64,000 nucleotides of DNA from Oculatella sp. LEGE 06141 (GCF_015207605.1 NZ_JADEWO010000001.1:62001-126000), one strand, 5' to 3'. Shown: positions 1 to 9,087, counted from the first letter of the stretch. Numbers and translations: made by a program. The notes: generated by a model not told the origin, from the sequence alone.

Positions 1-626
1 GCAATGCGGTCTACTCCAACCCAGGGGCGCTTTCTCCGTTAATGAACGATCCTGATCTGGAGACGATAGGCATTGGCACGCGGATTTTTCTGGGGGGTGG
101 CGTTGGCTACATCGCCTGGGAAGGAACCCAACACTTTCCCTTGCAAAAACGCTTACCCAACCGAACGCCGATTGGGCCAGCCGCTACTTTAGCCCTGGTG
201 GGAGACGCAAAGCAAATGGATGCACGTTGGGTTAGGGGCTGCTATTTCAAAAGCTACGGCCCATCGCTAATGCTGGGCGTTGGCATTCCGTTACCGGTTT
301 TGAATGAAGCAATCGTCGCCCGATGTGCCGTCACCGATCAGGACTTGGTGGCTCCGGTGGTTGATTTTTCCATTCCCCGACGAGTGCGGCCTACCTTTGG
401 GTTAGTCAGCTACGCCCAACTCAAAACTGGACGGGTTCGCATTGATGGCAAAGCGGTGCGGGTCGCCCCTCTTGCCAGTCTATTTCTGTCGAAACAAGTA
501 GCGATCGAGCTAAAACAATGGATCGAGGCCGGACAGTTTACCCTAACTGAACCCGTCGCCTCGATCCCAATGGACAGAGCATTCCTGGCACAAGACCGCT
601 GGGGCAGTCAAATCACCATAGACTAA
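1..626 (+). CDS. DUF39 / homocysteine biosynthesis family protein, 5' truncated by window edge
   Basis: The frame is open from base 3 onward, reading NAVYSNPGALSPLMNDP before the first internal ATG at 42, so the gene starts left of the window and only the C-terminal ~207 residues are seen. The segments 'TIGIGTRIFLGGG' and 'WEGTQH' are typical of the DUF39 family, whose archaeal members take part in making homocysteine from sulfide and aspartate semialdehyde; the role in cyanobacteria is not established. The stop codon overlaps the 3' end of the convergent minus-strand gene by 4 bases, so the two transcripts must overlap. Family assignment is good; function is inferred. Confidence 0.85.
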   Translation, partial: NAVYSNPGALSPLMNDPDLETIGIGTRIFLGGGVGYIAWEGTQHFPLQKRLPNRTPIGPAATLALVGDAKQMDARWVRGCYFKSYGPSLMLGVGIPLPVLNEAIVARCAVTDQDLVAPVVDFSIPRRVRPTFGLVSYAQLKTGRVRIDGKAVRVAPLASLFLSKQVAIELKQWIEAGQFTLTEPVASIPMDRAFLAQDRWGSQITID

Positions 627-1888
627 GTTGATTCCTTATCCTTGCGTTTAATTGGCTTGCTCAGGGGTTCGCGGCGCGGTTGAGATGCCTGTGGAGAAGG
701 ACTTGGCCGATCTCCCTGCCGACGGTTAGGAGGCCCAGGTCTTCTACCGCCACCACCGCCACCACCTGGCCTTCTGCGGTTACCAAATTTAGACTGCCGC
801 TTCTTCGGCGGAACCGCCGCAATCATGGTGCCATCCTGTACAACCAGGGTGTTGTCTTGTCGTTGCACGTTGAGATCCCAGAAATAGCCCACCGCTTTTC
901 CCTGCACCGTACCTTTTAGCGCCAGCTTAAACGCTTTAGGACTCTCGGTTGGCCGCCGGGGCGCTTGCTGAATTTTAATTAGCAACTGTTCCTGCTCGAT
1001 CGACTGGAAAATGATTTCTCCCCGAACCGAAAAATAATTTTCGTCTGGTTCGGTTTCGTCCGCCGCAATCGATGGCTTCGTTTCCGCAGAAACAACCGCT
1101 GGCTCAGCCTCAGGGCTATCTGGTTCACCAGAGGATTCTTCAGCAGATTCAGCAGATTCAGCAGATTCAGCCAAAGCCACAAACGGTTCGTCGTCATCTA
1201 TGTCTGCTTCTGTGTCTGTTTCTATGTCTGCTTCTGTGTCTGCTTCCGTTTCGGCCAACTCAGAAGCCAGTTCTTCCTCTGTCAAGTCTTCATCAGATTG
1301 AGCCGAAGTCCGGTTTAAATTCTCAGGCTCCCAAACCCCGACGATTTGCAAATGCAGATCATCAACATTGGCACGGGTACGCGGATACACGACCCACAAG
1401 TGCGGTTCAGCCAGGTCAAGATGTTTTTTCACTAAGCTCATAACACGACCCAGCAACACAGCGTTAATGACAACGCCCTCCTGGGTCAGAATCGTCCCCC
1501 GCGTGAACTGTTCATCCGATGGCGTATAAACACCACGGGTTAACCCAATGGCGCGATACTGCATCGGCTCACTCGCTGGAGGAATCGGTTGCTGGCGTGG
1601 AATGGCAGTCTGCTCGTCAGCAGCGATGTCTACGGTAGTAGCAGCATCTGGAGACGCAGACTCAGCGGGGGCAGAATTGGGCTGAGTAGGTGTAGATGAC
1701 ATTATCGGGTCAGAAGGAGGCGGAGAAGCGGGGGAGGTCATTGAGAGGGTGGAATCTGAATGCTGATCCATATCGGTTTCTGCTGAGGGCACAAGCTCAG
1801 AGTTTAGCTTTTCCTGAGCGTCAGGTTGAGCTTTGGTGGGCGAAGCCGACTCGGGCGGCTGAGGGGGTTGATTCTGAGCAGAACTCAT
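623..1888 (-). CDS. low-complexity acidic protein with basic Gly/Arg/Pro tail, unknown function
   Basis: 421 residues. A near-perfect Shine-Dalgarno (AAGGAGG, 4 bases before the ATG) fixes the start at 1888. Residues 1-100 are rich in Pro, Ser, Glu and Gln. A more ordered block follows (about 107-200, containing 'AIGLTRGVYTPS' and 'HLWVVYPRT'), then an acidic repeat region (about 205-265, Glu/Asp/Ala/Ser), a second ordered block (about 285-360), and finally a Gly-run plus Arg/Pro/Lys tail ending KPIKRKDKEST. The two ordered blocks look like one domain split by a disordered acidic insert. The charged tail suggests binding to nucleic acid or another anionic partner, but that is inference. I do not recognise the family. 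Confidence 0.75.
   Translation of the reverse strand: MSSAQNQPPQPPESASPTKAQPDAQEKLNSELVPSAETDMDQHSDSTLSMTSPASPPPSDPIMSSTPTQPNSAPAESASPDAATTVDIAADEQTAIPRQQPIPPASEPMQYRAIGLTRGVYTPSDEQFTRGTILTQEGVVINAVLLGRVMSLVKKHLDLAEPHLWVVYPRTRANVDDLHLQIVGVWEPENLNRTSAQSDEDLTEEELASELAETEADTEADIETDTEADIDDDEPFVALAESAESAESAEESSGEPDSPEAEPAVVSAETKPSIAADETEPDENYFSVRGEIIFQSIEQEQLLIKIQQAPRRPTESPKAFKLALKGTVQGKAVGYFWDLNVQRQDNTLVVQDGTMIAAVPPKKRQSKFGNRRRPGGGGGGGRRPGPPNRRQGDRPSPSPQASQPRREPLSKPIKRKDKEST
1142..1171. repeat. 9-bp tandem repeat inside the acidic protein gene
   Basis: The unit AGCAGATTC occurs three times in succession plus a partial fourth. On the coding (minus) strand it gives an Ala-Glu-Ser tripeptide run. 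Slippage-prone, in frame. Confidence 0.8.
1199..1246. repeat. 24-bp tandem duplication inside the acidic protein gene
   Basis: Two adjacent 24-bp units that differ at a single base; each begins TATGTCTGCTTC. On the coding strand they encode an Asp/Glu/Thr/Ala-rich octapeptide twice. Confidence 0.8.
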
Positions 1889-2435
1889 AAATCCTCCTTG
1901 CAGCGGAAACCAATCCGCTCATTATTGACCACTGCAATGGCATGTCATTGCAGAATTAAACACTAGGTTAGCATTCACGCTAAATCAACTCAGCCATAGG
2001 CTCGGAGGAAGTTACGAGGACTACTCAGGTTGGATATTCTTTTTGTTTATACAACTGCGATCGCTCTCGTCAGGGATTTTACGGCAAGTTAACGTAATCC
2101 AAACAAATTGGAGATCAATCATTAGCCATTGGTTGAGCGTTCGTCACACCTCGACGATGGAATCAAGTTTAGGCACACAAGCCTGCTCCTGAATTGTGAA
2201 CCATAATGCCAGGGTCGCCATCACGAAGTAAGGATTCTTAGACATTCTGGCGATCGTGTAACGATCTTGACCATCTTTAACGATTGATTTACAAAGCCTT
2301 CAAGACTGTACAGGCAACGCGTTGAAGCTACTTCATCCCCACTTTAAAATCCCCGATCATAGCTGAAAGATCCTGAAGGAGTGGAAGCTTCCAACTTGTA
2401 GAGTTGATAATGACATTAGAGTTTGGGACAGTTGT
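1889..2435. other. intergenic region between divergent genes
   Basis: 547 bases separate the divergently transcribed acidic protein gene and TPR gene, so promoters for both should lie here. It holds a HIP1 site near 2057 and a perfect 12-bp palindrome TGGAAGCTTCCA at 2382-2393, about 43 bases before the TPR start. I see no convincing ORF, RNA gene or terminator. Confidence 0.5.
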
Positions 2436-3335
2436 GTGTTTGATAAACGCAATCGTTGGATTGTCAATACGATTTTGATCATTGCGACGCTCGCCTTCGT
2501 CGGCTTGCTCATTCTTCCGTTTTTAGGAGCATTCCAAGAAAATTCACGGTTGGCGGGTTCTACACCGGCTTCTCCCAGTGCATCTCCGGCATCACGGCAG
2601 GCAGAGTTAGAAGCACAGGCACGCGGTTATGAAGCCGTATTGCAACGAGAGCCAGAGAACCAAACCGCACTGCGCGGGTTGCTAGATGCCCGTCTAGAAC
2701 TGGGCGATTTGCAGGGGGTGACAGCACCGCTAGAAAAGCTGGCAGGTCTTAATCCTGACCAGCCAGACTATGCCATTTTGCTGGCTCAAGTCAGGCAGCG
2801 CACGGGCGATCGCGAAGGTGCCGTACAGGCCTATCGCACTATCTTATCGACTCAGCCCGGTAATCCAAGGGCATTGCAAGGGTTAGTCACCTTGATGCTC
2901 CAGCAAGACCGTCCCCAGGCAGCGATCGGGCTGCTGCAAGACACGCTTGAAACGGCAGATGAAGCGAATCAAGTCACCCCCAACAGTGTTGATGTCAATA
3001 CGGTTAGAGTGCTGCTGGGAGGAGTGTATGCAGAAGAAGAGCGGTATGACGAGGCGATCGCGGTTTACGACCAGGTAATTGCCAGCGCTCAGCAAGATTT
3101 TCGCCCCGTTCTTGGCAAGGCGATGGTGCTACAAAAGCAAGGAAAAGACGCAGAGGCCGATCCGCTGTTTGCCTCAGCCGCATCCCTGGCACCCGCTGAT
3201 TTTAGAGATCAGATCAATCAAATTGCAGCAGGTGAACCGCCAACCGCCGCACCTACGGTAATCGAGGGAACCAACGAACCCGCTACGTCGAGTGATGCAG
3301 CGGATGCCCCCACCGCCGAGCCATCCCCTGAATAA
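2436..3335 (+). CDS. membrane-anchored tetratricopeptide repeat protein
   Basis: 299 residues from a GTG start. Residues ~8-33 form one hydrophobic segment (NTILIIATLAFVGLLILPFL), an uncleaved anchor or signal sequence. A short Ser/Pro/Ala linker follows, then four to five TPR-like helical hairpins (about 60-240) with recurring patterns such as 'QREPENQTALRGLLDARLEL' and 'YDEAIAVYDQVI'. The tail is Ala/Pro/Thr-rich. The layout resembles thylakoid-associated TPR proteins of cyanobacteria (Ycf37/SG1-like), which act as assembly scaffolds, but I cannot assign an orthologue. The gene stands alone, with a repeat copy directly downstream. Confidence 0.85.
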   Translation: MFDKRNRWIVNTILIIATLAFVGLLILPFLGAFQENSRLAGSTPASPSASPASRQAELEAQARGYEAVLQREPENQTALRGLLDARLELGDLQGVTAPLEKLAGLNPDQPDYAILLAQVRQRTGDREGAVQAYRTILSTQPGNPRALQGLVTLMLQQDRPQAAIGLLQDTLETADEANQVTPNSVDVNTVRVLLGGVYAEEERYDEAIAVYDQVIASAQQDFRPVLGKAMVLQKQGKDAEADPLFASAASLAPADFRDQINQIAAGEPPTAAPTVIEGTNEPATSSDAADAPTAEPSPE

Positions 3336-3452
3336 AGGGTGCCGTCACTATGATGGAAAATGGCAGCGGCCTCAGGCTGAAGCCTGTCTTCCCTGAGTTG
3401 ATCCCATCTCTCAAAGGGTGTTTTAAAGCTAGCAAATGTGCTGCATTCACCC

Positions 3453-3543
3453 CTCAACTCCCCGATTCTGGCTTCGACGTGAGCGCTCAGCCGAACGGGG
3501 GCTTGGAAGCAGAATCGGCTCGGAAGTTCTGCAATGTTGGGGG
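3453..3543 (-). repeat. dispersed intergenic repeat, copy 1 (core)
   Basis: Read on the minus strand this ~90-bp core aligns with 63641-63730 (plus) and more weakly with 62195-62262 (minus). Shared features are a 'cagaacttcc'-type left part, a 'TTCTGnTTC' motif and a perfect 10-bp palindrome TGAGCGCTCA at 3480-3489 followed by GTCGAAG. The minus-strand frame encodes a peptide (AELPSRFCFQAPVRLSAHVEA) that matches the peptide encoded by the other full copy. The surrounding 3336-3689 interval holds no convincing gene. Confidence 0.65.
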
Positions 3544-3689
3544 CTTGGCGGCGGCAAGTCAGCAACGAGGGCGGTTCGAGAGCATTAGCCCTTTTCAAAC
3601 ACTTTAGATTCTGCCGTTAGGAGCCTGGATTTGAGGGATTGTTTCCAGGCTAGACCACCTGATGCTGTTTACATCCTCCCGACTGACTC

Positions 3690-4754
3690 ATGAATTTTTC
3701 TAGTGACAATGTAACCGGGGTATCACCAGAAATTATGGCTGCGATCGTGGCGGCAAACGAGGGTGATGCCGTTTCCTATGGTGCAGATCAGTACACTCAG
3801 CGTCTTCAAGGTCAACTGGCAGAGATATTTGAAAAAGATGTGGCTGTTTTTCCGGTGGCTACGGGTTCGGCAGCAAATGCACTGGCGCTTTCCGTGGTCA
3901 CACCACCGTTTGGAGCCATTTATTGCCACAGCGATTCTCATATCAATGTAGATGAATGCGGCGCGCCTGAGTTTTATGCCGGGGGCGCAAAGTTAGTTAC
4001 GATCGCAGGCGATGGGGGCAAAATTCAAGCCGCAGAGTTAGGAGCAGTACTGACGGGGGCAGGGCAAGGGATTGTCCATCATGTACAGCCAGCGGCGGTT
4101 AGCATTACTCAGGCGACCGAAGCAGGTACCGTGTATCGCGTTGAAGAAGTGGAAGCGATCGCACAAGTCGCCCACCACTATGGGTTAAGTCTCCATATGG
4201 ATGGCGCTCGCTTTGCCAATGCTCTGGTTCATTTGGGGTGTTCTCCTGCCAAAATCACCTGGCAAGCCGGAGTCGATGTGCTGTCGTTTGGAGCGACCAA
4301 AAACGGAGCAATGGCCGCCGAAGCGGTGATCTTCTTTAATCAAGAGTTGGTTCAGAGTTTTGAATATCGACGGAAGCGGGGCGGGCACCTGTTTTCCAAG
4401 ATGCGATTTTTGTCAGCTCAGCTCAATGCATACCTCACTAATGAGGTGTGGTTGAGTAACGCGGCACACGCGAATCGCATGGCATCAAAGCTAGCCGCTG
4501 GCTTAAATACGATTCCAGCCGCCACGATTTGTTATCCCGTAGAAGCCAACGAGCTGTTTGTGCAAATGCCAGAAACCATGATTTCAGGTCTGCTGGCAGA
4601 CGGCTTCCAGTTTTATCGCTGGGGAAACGAATCCGCCACGACCATTCGGCTAGTGACGGCCTTCAATACGAAAGAGGCAGACGTAGATACATTTCTTCAA
4701 GCGGCACAGCGTCACGCGGGGAAAACCCCGGCCTTTGTCGAAGCGGCTTGCTAG
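3690..4754 (+). CDS. ltaE: low-specificity L-threonine aldolase
   Basis: 354 residues; a PLP-dependent fold type I enzyme that splits L-threonine or L-allo-threonine into glycine and acetaldehyde, cytosolic. The substrate/cofactor motif HMDGAR is at 169-174, and the likely Schiff-base lysine is K204 in FGATKNGA. The N-terminus 'FSSDNVTGVSPEIMAAI' is the usual start of the family, and the length is normal. The FGATKNG form is that of the Pseudomonas-type branch. The gene stands alone between a repeat-containing intergenic stretch and a large unknown gene. Confidence 0.92.
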   Translation: MNFSSDNVTGVSPEIMAAIVAANEGDAVSYGADQYTQRLQGQLAEIFEKDVAVFPVATGSAANALALSVVTPPFGAIYCHSDSHINVDECGAPEFYAGGAKLVTIAGDGGKIQAAELGAVLTGAGQGIVHHVQPAAVSITQATEAGTVYRVEEVEAIAQVAHHYGLSLHMDGARFANALVHLGCSPAKITWQAGVDVLSFGATKNGAMAAEAVIFFNQELVQSFEYRRKRGGHLFSKMRFLSAQLNAYLTNEVWLSNAAHANRMASKLAAGLNTIPAATICYPVEANELFVQMPETMISGLLADGFQFYRWGNESATTIRLVTAFNTKEADVDTFLQAAQRHAGKTPAFVEAAC

Positions 4755-4938
4755 TCATCGGATCAAACCACTCCAATCCTCGGTTCTGGAGGCGGCGGTT
4801 GCGGTAGCCTTTCGTTTTTGTGAATCAGAGGCCACTTTCTTCCAGTGCAATTCCCCATCGAAGTGGTGGGCTAAGCTGAAAACCGTGCTTCAATAATCAA
4901 GATATAGCCACATCAGGAGTTATCGCCAGGGTAGATTG

Positions 4939-7515
4939 ATGCTGGGGTTACATCCCTCGCTAACCCTGAAAAGACTAGCTCCTCGCCCTGCTAATCAAAG
5001 GTTTGAGATGGAGTACTGGGAATTTCTAATCCAGAAAGAGGGCGATCGCTCATGGTTGCCCATTGAACCCCCTGATGTTGAAATTCTGGAGGGGCGGTAT
5101 CGAGTTGTCGCTCGCTCTAGCCGCATCAACACCGCTGTAGAAATCCGCATCAGCCACCAGGCGATCGCAGAAATTCCGCCCAAACGCCGAACGCAACGAC
5201 GCTTTGGCAAAACCAATCGAGACGGTTTGCTCGTAGTCACCCCCTTTACACGGCTCCAACCTGGCCTATGGGAACTTCGCTGTGCGGGTGATTTGATGTC
5301 AGACATGATGGGCGAGGGATGGCAACGTACCATCAAGCTCCAGGTTCTTTCCCAGGAAGCCGGAGAAGAGGAATGGGAGACAACCTGGCAAGACGGTAGT
5401 GCAGAGCCAGAGTTGGACGATGCATCAGCCCTGTCCGAGTCGTCTTTGATTCCCTCTAGAGACGGCGTAGCTCTACCTGTGTCCATTTCAGAGCTATCCA
5501 ATCCTACGGAATCGCCTCCAGAGCCAGATCAAACCGTTCCATTGGCTGCACCCTCAGTTTCCCCAGCAGCGGCAAATAGACCTGCGGATTCAGATCGAGA
5601 GAGCAACGCACCCGTTTCGCCAATGGCGGAGCGGCCTGAGCCAATAGCCGAGCCAGACATGCAGCCGTTAGAAACAGACGCAGATGTTCCTACTGCGCCA
5701 GAAGATGAGCCGATACCAGAACCGCTAATACGGTCAGCCACCCTGGCCAATGTGTCTTCTCTGTTTCACATGGCCGAAGAAACATCGGAACAGATGGTTG
5801 ATTCGATCTTTGGCGAGTTAGACCCGCTCGAATTGCCGCTGGATGATCCAGATGCCTTGCCTGAACCGCCGAGCTTAGAACCAGAGGACGCTGCGGCTAA
5901 CGATCGATTTCGGCTCATCCTTGACCAAGAAACCTATATGGCTCACCGAGGGCAGCCGTTCACCATCTTGGGGCAGGTGGAAGCCCTAGATGAACAAACC
6001 ACTACAATCGACACCACCCTTGAGTTACGAGTACGGTTACTCGATCCTCAAACCGCACAAACTCTCAACGAAGTCAGGCAGGCACTGCCGAGCCAGAGCC
6101 TGCCAACGCCGTTTTCATGTACGATCGCCCTGCCAGACCACCGCGAAACGCACCTGGCTCTGGGTGAACTCATCCTGTACGACCTGGCCTCAAACACCGC
6201 CGAATTGCCCGTGCTGGCGACTCAGTCGTTTACGGTTACTACCGATTTAGAGGAACTGTTAGAGGCGATCGCAGATGAGTTTGCCGAAGAAGCAGACCTT
6301 GTTGCCACTGAACCGGAGCCAGTTGCCCCAGAGGAAGACAGGGTGCCGTCAGTTAGCCTGGGCTTAGAATTTCTCAATTTGCTGTCTGCCCCGCAACCCC
6401 AGCTTCAGTTTCGTTCGGCATCAACGCAACCGCTACCGCCTCAGATTCGTCGCCCTACTGCCGAAAAAATAGCCAATAGACCACCAGAGCTACCCGTTTT
6501 TGGCAGCAGTCGCACTGCTAGCAGCCCCGATTCTGCATCCCCAGTCGATGCAGCCGAGACCACAGCAGACTTGTCTTCTCTAACACCTGAGGGCGTAGAA
6601 GAGCAAGAACAACCCGCCGAGCCATTCCTGGAATCGGGCGATGCTGCGGTGTCTGGCGACGCTGCTAACCAGGAACTTCCCCCAATCACAGCCTTCGACC
6701 ACAACGCTCCAGCCAGCCAATCTGCGGTTCGCGCATCGCTGCCGTCTCCAGAAGATGCAGCATTTAATGCACTGAAACTTCAGGATAAGTTCTGGGGAAG
6801 GCTGAACGCTTTAGCAACCGATCCTGAATTGTCCAACTGGCTCCGTCCGCTAGAGAGTGAAGCACCTGCCGCTGCTGAAGATGAGGCAGATAACCCACCA
6901 TTCCTTGAGGCTCCAGACGCTGATATCGCTCCCCCTACTACCAAAGCCGAAGAGCCTCTGGAATACGTCGATAATTTCACTTCAGGGGGAACCAGCCCAG
7001 ACGTTTCCAGCTCAACCGAAGCCGACCTTGTGGCACAAGAGTTTGTGGTTGATGATGAGATTGACCCGCAAACAAACCCGGTTGGCGATCGCACGGACTC
7101 GGTTCCCACGTCTGCCCAGCGGCTAGAGGACGAGGCTCCCGTGCCGACTCCGCATCTAGAAATTGATTTTGCAGAACTAACGGCAGGCAACCCGATTTAT
7201 GTAACGGTTACCCTACCTGAAACGGCATCGCAAACCTATGTCAAGCTGTGGATGCACGATCGCCAAACGCGATCGCTGCTAGATGGCCCCCATTGGCTGG
7301 TAGACTTTCTGCCCGACGGCGATGGCAACCTTTTCAGCCAGATTCCAGTGACGGTTCCCTATGGCTGCCTGGAAGTACAGTTTGAGGCGATCGCGGTTGA
7401 TGTCTCCACACAGCGCGAAAGCCACAAGGTCAATCTCGATCGTCCGGTGATTCCACCCAACCTGCCCAAGCTGGAGCCAGATGGGTTAAACGACATTGAT
7501 GAACTAGACGTTTAA
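4939..7515 (+). CDS. large acidic Pro/Glu-rich protein of unknown function
   Basis: 858 residues from ATG 4939 (an in-frame TTG sits just before it; ATG at 5008, beginning MEYWEFLIQ, is a possible alternative). Three ordered blocks can be seen: ~25-160 (an Ig/beta-sandwich-like segment with 'GRYRVVARSSRIN' and 'LQPGLWELRCAGDL'), ~325-435 ('RFRLILDQETYMAHRGQPFTI') and ~735-845 ('LEIDFAELTAGNPIYVTVTL'). They are separated by long disordered stretches rich in Glu, Pro, Ser and Ala. The blocks look like repeated beta-sandwich modules. No signal peptide or membrane segment is evident. I do not recognise a named family. Confidence 0.85.
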   Translation: MLGLHPSLTLKRLAPRPANQRFEMEYWEFLIQKEGDRSWLPIEPPDVEILEGRYRVVARSSRINTAVEIRISHQAIAEIPPKRRTQRRFGKTNRDGLLVVTPFTRLQPGLWELRCAGDLMSDMMGEGWQRTIKLQVLSQEAGEEEWETTWQDGSAEPELDDASALSESSLIPSRDGVALPVSISELSNPTESPPEPDQTVPLAAPSVSPAAANRPADSDRESNAPVSPMAERPEPIAEPDMQPLETDADVPTAPEDEPIPEPLIRSATLANVSSLFHMAEETSEQMVDSIFGELDPLELPLDDPDALPEPPSLEPEDAAANDRFRLILDQETYMAHRGQPFTILGQVEALDEQTTTIDTTLELRVRLLDPQTAQTLNEVRQALPSQSLPTPFSCTIALPDHRETHLALGELILYDLASNTAELPVLATQSFTVTTDLEELLEAIADEFAEEADLVATEPEPVAPEEDRVPSVSLGLEFLNLLSAPQPQLQFRSASTQPLPPQIRRPTAEKIANRPPELPVFGSSRTASSPDSASPVDAAETTADLSSLTPEGVEEQEQPAEPFLESGDAAVSGDAANQELPPITAFDHNAPASQSAVRASLPSPEDAAFNALKLQDKFWGRLNALATDPELSNWLRPLESEAPAAAEDEADNPPFLEAPDADIAPPTTKAEEPLEYVDNFTSGGTSPDVSSSTEADLVAQEFVVDDEIDPQTNPVGDRTDSVPTSAQRLEDEAPVPTPHLEIDFAELTAGNPIYVTVTLPETASQTYVKLWMHDRQTRSLLDGPHWLVDFLPDGDGNLFSQIPVTVPYGCLEVQFEAIAVDVSTQRESHKVNLDRPVIPPNLPKLEPDGLNDIDELDV

Positions 7516-7626
7516 ACTCAGTACGTTTCTCTACCTTTGTTAAAAATTCTTAGCAGTCAATTATTTGAACCCAATTCGCAGTAAATTTGGCACTAACGCT
7601 TGTAATCTCGCATAGGAAACCTGATT

Positions 7627-7743
7627 ATGGCAGCCTCTTATTTGCCTTCCATTTTTGTTCCGCTAATTGGCTGGGTCTTTCCTGCCGTCACAATGGCTTT
7701 GTTGTTCATCTACATTGAGCGTGAAGATCCCAGCGGTCTTTAA
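7627..7743 (+). CDS. psaI: photosystem I reaction centre subunit VIII (PsaI)
   Basis: 38 residues, starting [20 protein letters not shown] and ending IEREDPSGL. One transmembrane helix, about residues 9-30. The final 'YIEREDPSG' is the conserved PsaI C-terminus. PsaI is a thylakoid protein that supports PsaL binding and trimerisation of photosystem I. It lies 42 bases upstream of psaL and is surely cotranscribed with it. Confidence 0.95.
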   Translation: MAASYLPSIFVPLIGWVFPAVTMALLFIYIEREDPSGL

Positions 7744-7785
7744 GTTGAGCCATTGAAAAATAACCGTTTTGAGAGATAAACCAAT

Positions 7786-8295
7786 ATGACAAATGTACCC
7801 CCGGCACGCGCCAATCTAGAAGTAGTTCATCCGGCTGGAGATCCGCAGATTGGCAATTTGGCCACCCCAATCAATTCCTCTGACTTCACCAAGGCACTGA
7901 TCAACAACCTGCCAGCTTACCGGGCTGGCCTATCTCCCCAGCGGCGGGGATTAGAAATTGGTATGGCTCATGGCTATTTGCTGTTTGGCCCATTTGCCTA
8001 CACCAGCCAGTTTCGCAATTCCGCCATTTCTGACACCGTTGGTCTCATCGAAGCCGTCATCCTGATTGTCATTTTGACACTCTGTCTGTCGTTGTACAGC
8101 AGTGTCGGCGTTCCAAAACCGATTGCGACGGTGACGACTCCTAACCCACCAGAGGCACTGTCCCACTCGGAAGGGTGGAGCGAGTTTGCTGGGAGTTTCT
8201 TAGTGGGTGGGATTGGTGGAGCGGCCTTCGCCTACATCATCCTACAAATCTTCAGATCAGGCGTTTTGGAGAATGTTGGCAGTTTCCTGAACTAA
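7786..8295 (+). CDS. psaL: photosystem I reaction centre subunit XI (PsaL)
   Basis: 169 residues, the normal size. Two to three transmembrane segments, at about 55-75, 80-105 and 135-158; conserved stretches 'YRAGLSPQRRGLEIGMAHGY' and 'FGPFAYTSQFRN'. PsaL forms the trimerisation domain of cyanobacterial photosystem I. Second gene of the psaI-psaL pair, followed by a clear rho-independent terminator. Confidence 0.97.
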   Translation: MTNVPPARANLEVVHPAGDPQIGNLATPINSSDFTKALINNLPAYRAGLSPQRRGLEIGMAHGYLLFGPFAYTSQFRNSAISDTVGLIEAVILIVILTLCLSLYSSVGVPKPIATVTTPNPPEALSHSEGWSEFAGSFLVGGIGGAAFAYIILQIFRSGVLENVGSFLN

Positions 8296-8347
8296 GTTCA
8301 GTCAGCTCTCACGTTCTAGTTGGCTATCCTTAAGTTTTTCATTATGA

Positions 8348-8383
8348 AGGTCATCCAGTAACTGGATGGCCTTTATTTCTTTT
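8348..8383 (+). terminator. rho-independent terminator of psaI-psaL
   Basis: Arms AGGTCATCCAG (8348-8358) and CTGGATGGCCT (8362-8372) pair with one wobble around a 3-base loop, followed by a T-rich tract to 8383. It lies 52 bases after the psaL stop. Confidence 0.8.
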
Positions 8384-8445
8384 GGGAGAGATCTGCCGTT
8401 CAGCTTGCCGTTTGCCTTCCGAAGTTCGAGACACATTCCCAACGC

Positions 8446-8473
8446 AAAAAGGGCACAACCGACGGTTGTACCC
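8446..8473 (-). terminator. rho-independent terminator of the psbEFLJ cluster
   Basis: On the minus strand, GGGTACAACC and GGTTGTGCCC form a 10-bp stem (one G:T) with a 3-base loop, followed directly by TTTTT. It lies 73 bases beyond the psbJ stop, facing the psaL terminator. Confidence 0.85.
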
Positions 8474-8546
8474 TTAATAGCCATTCCAAAAGAATGTTGA
8501 TATGACTCTTTGTCTTATCCTGCCAGGTTGATCTGAGCTTAGAGCC

Positions 8547-8666
8547 TTATACCGACGAACCTAAGCCTGCATAGGCACCGTAAAAGAAAAGACCCAATAC
8601 AGCAATTACGCCCAGGCCAGCGATCGTTGCTACTACCCACAAAGGAATTCTGCCAGTTCCAGACAT
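8547..8666 (-). CDS. psbJ: photosystem II reaction centre protein J
   Basis: 39 residues: [18 protein letters not shown] at the start and [13 protein letters not shown] at the end, with one transmembrane helix. PsbJ is a small photosystem II subunit near cytochrome b559 that influences QA-to-plastoquinone electron flow. Last gene of the psbE-F-L-J order, and set 152 bases from psbL, wider than the other gaps. Confidence 0.95.
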   Translation of the reverse strand: MSGTGRIPLWVVATIAGLGVIAVLGLFFYGAYAGLGSSV

Positions 8667-8818
8667 TGCTTTAGCCTCCTAACACAATCAAACGAACGAA
8701 TTTTATTAGCTAACCAGAAAAAGCCAACGTGAACTGCAACCAGCTTAAACCGCAGTAATGGTAGGTTGGAAACCCCCAATCAAGGAGTGGATGCCATCAT
8801 TACAACGTCCAGTTTCAG

Positions 8819-8941
8819 TTAGTTGAAGAAGTAGCTAGAAAACAGGATACCCAGAACAAAAACTAACAACAGACCCAGGTAGAGTGATGTCCGATTTAAC
8901 TCGACAGGCTGCTTGTTAGGGTTAGAACTTCTAGTAGGCAC
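8819..8941 (-). CDS. psbL: photosystem II reaction centre protein L
   Basis: 40 residues; the C-terminal part '[19 protein letters not shown]' and ending FSSYFFN are diagnostic. The start is a GTG at 8941 preceded by TTAGGAG at good spacing; the longer in-frame ATG reading would run back into psbF and is not credible. The N-terminus ([11 protein letters not shown]) is slightly longer than the common MERTPNPNRQ form. Needed for normal QA function in photosystem II. It follows psbF by 11 bases. Confidence 0.95.
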   Translation of the reverse strand: MPTRSSNPNKQPVELNRTSLYLGLLLVFVLGILFSSYFFN

Positions 8942-8952
8942 AATCTTTGCTC

Positions 8953-9087
8953 CTAACGCTGAATAAACTGCATTGAGGCGATCGCTCCCAAGAAGAAAAC
9001 CGTGGGAACAGCCAGGGTGTGAACAGCCAGCCATCTGACCGTAAAAATTGGATAAGAAACAGGTTGATTTGGTGTATTGCTCGTCAT
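8953..9087 (-). CDS. psbF: cytochrome b559 beta subunit
   Basis: 44 residues, with '[20 protein letters not shown]' carrying the haem-ligand His23 and the end ASMQFIQR. Pairs with PsbE to bind the b559 haem in photosystem II. The start ATG is 30 bases after the psbE stop. Confidence 0.97.
   Translation of the reverse strand: MTSNTPNQPVSYPIFTVRWLAVHTLAVPTVFFLGAIASMQFIQR

Noticed and set aside
3350-3607. 85-codon plus-strand frame before ltaE
   Set aside because: It runs antisense through the dispersed repeat; the conserved peptide frame is on the other strand.
8302-8484. 60-codon minus-strand frame between psaL and psbJ
   Set aside because: It spans two terminator hairpins, so it is most likely chance.
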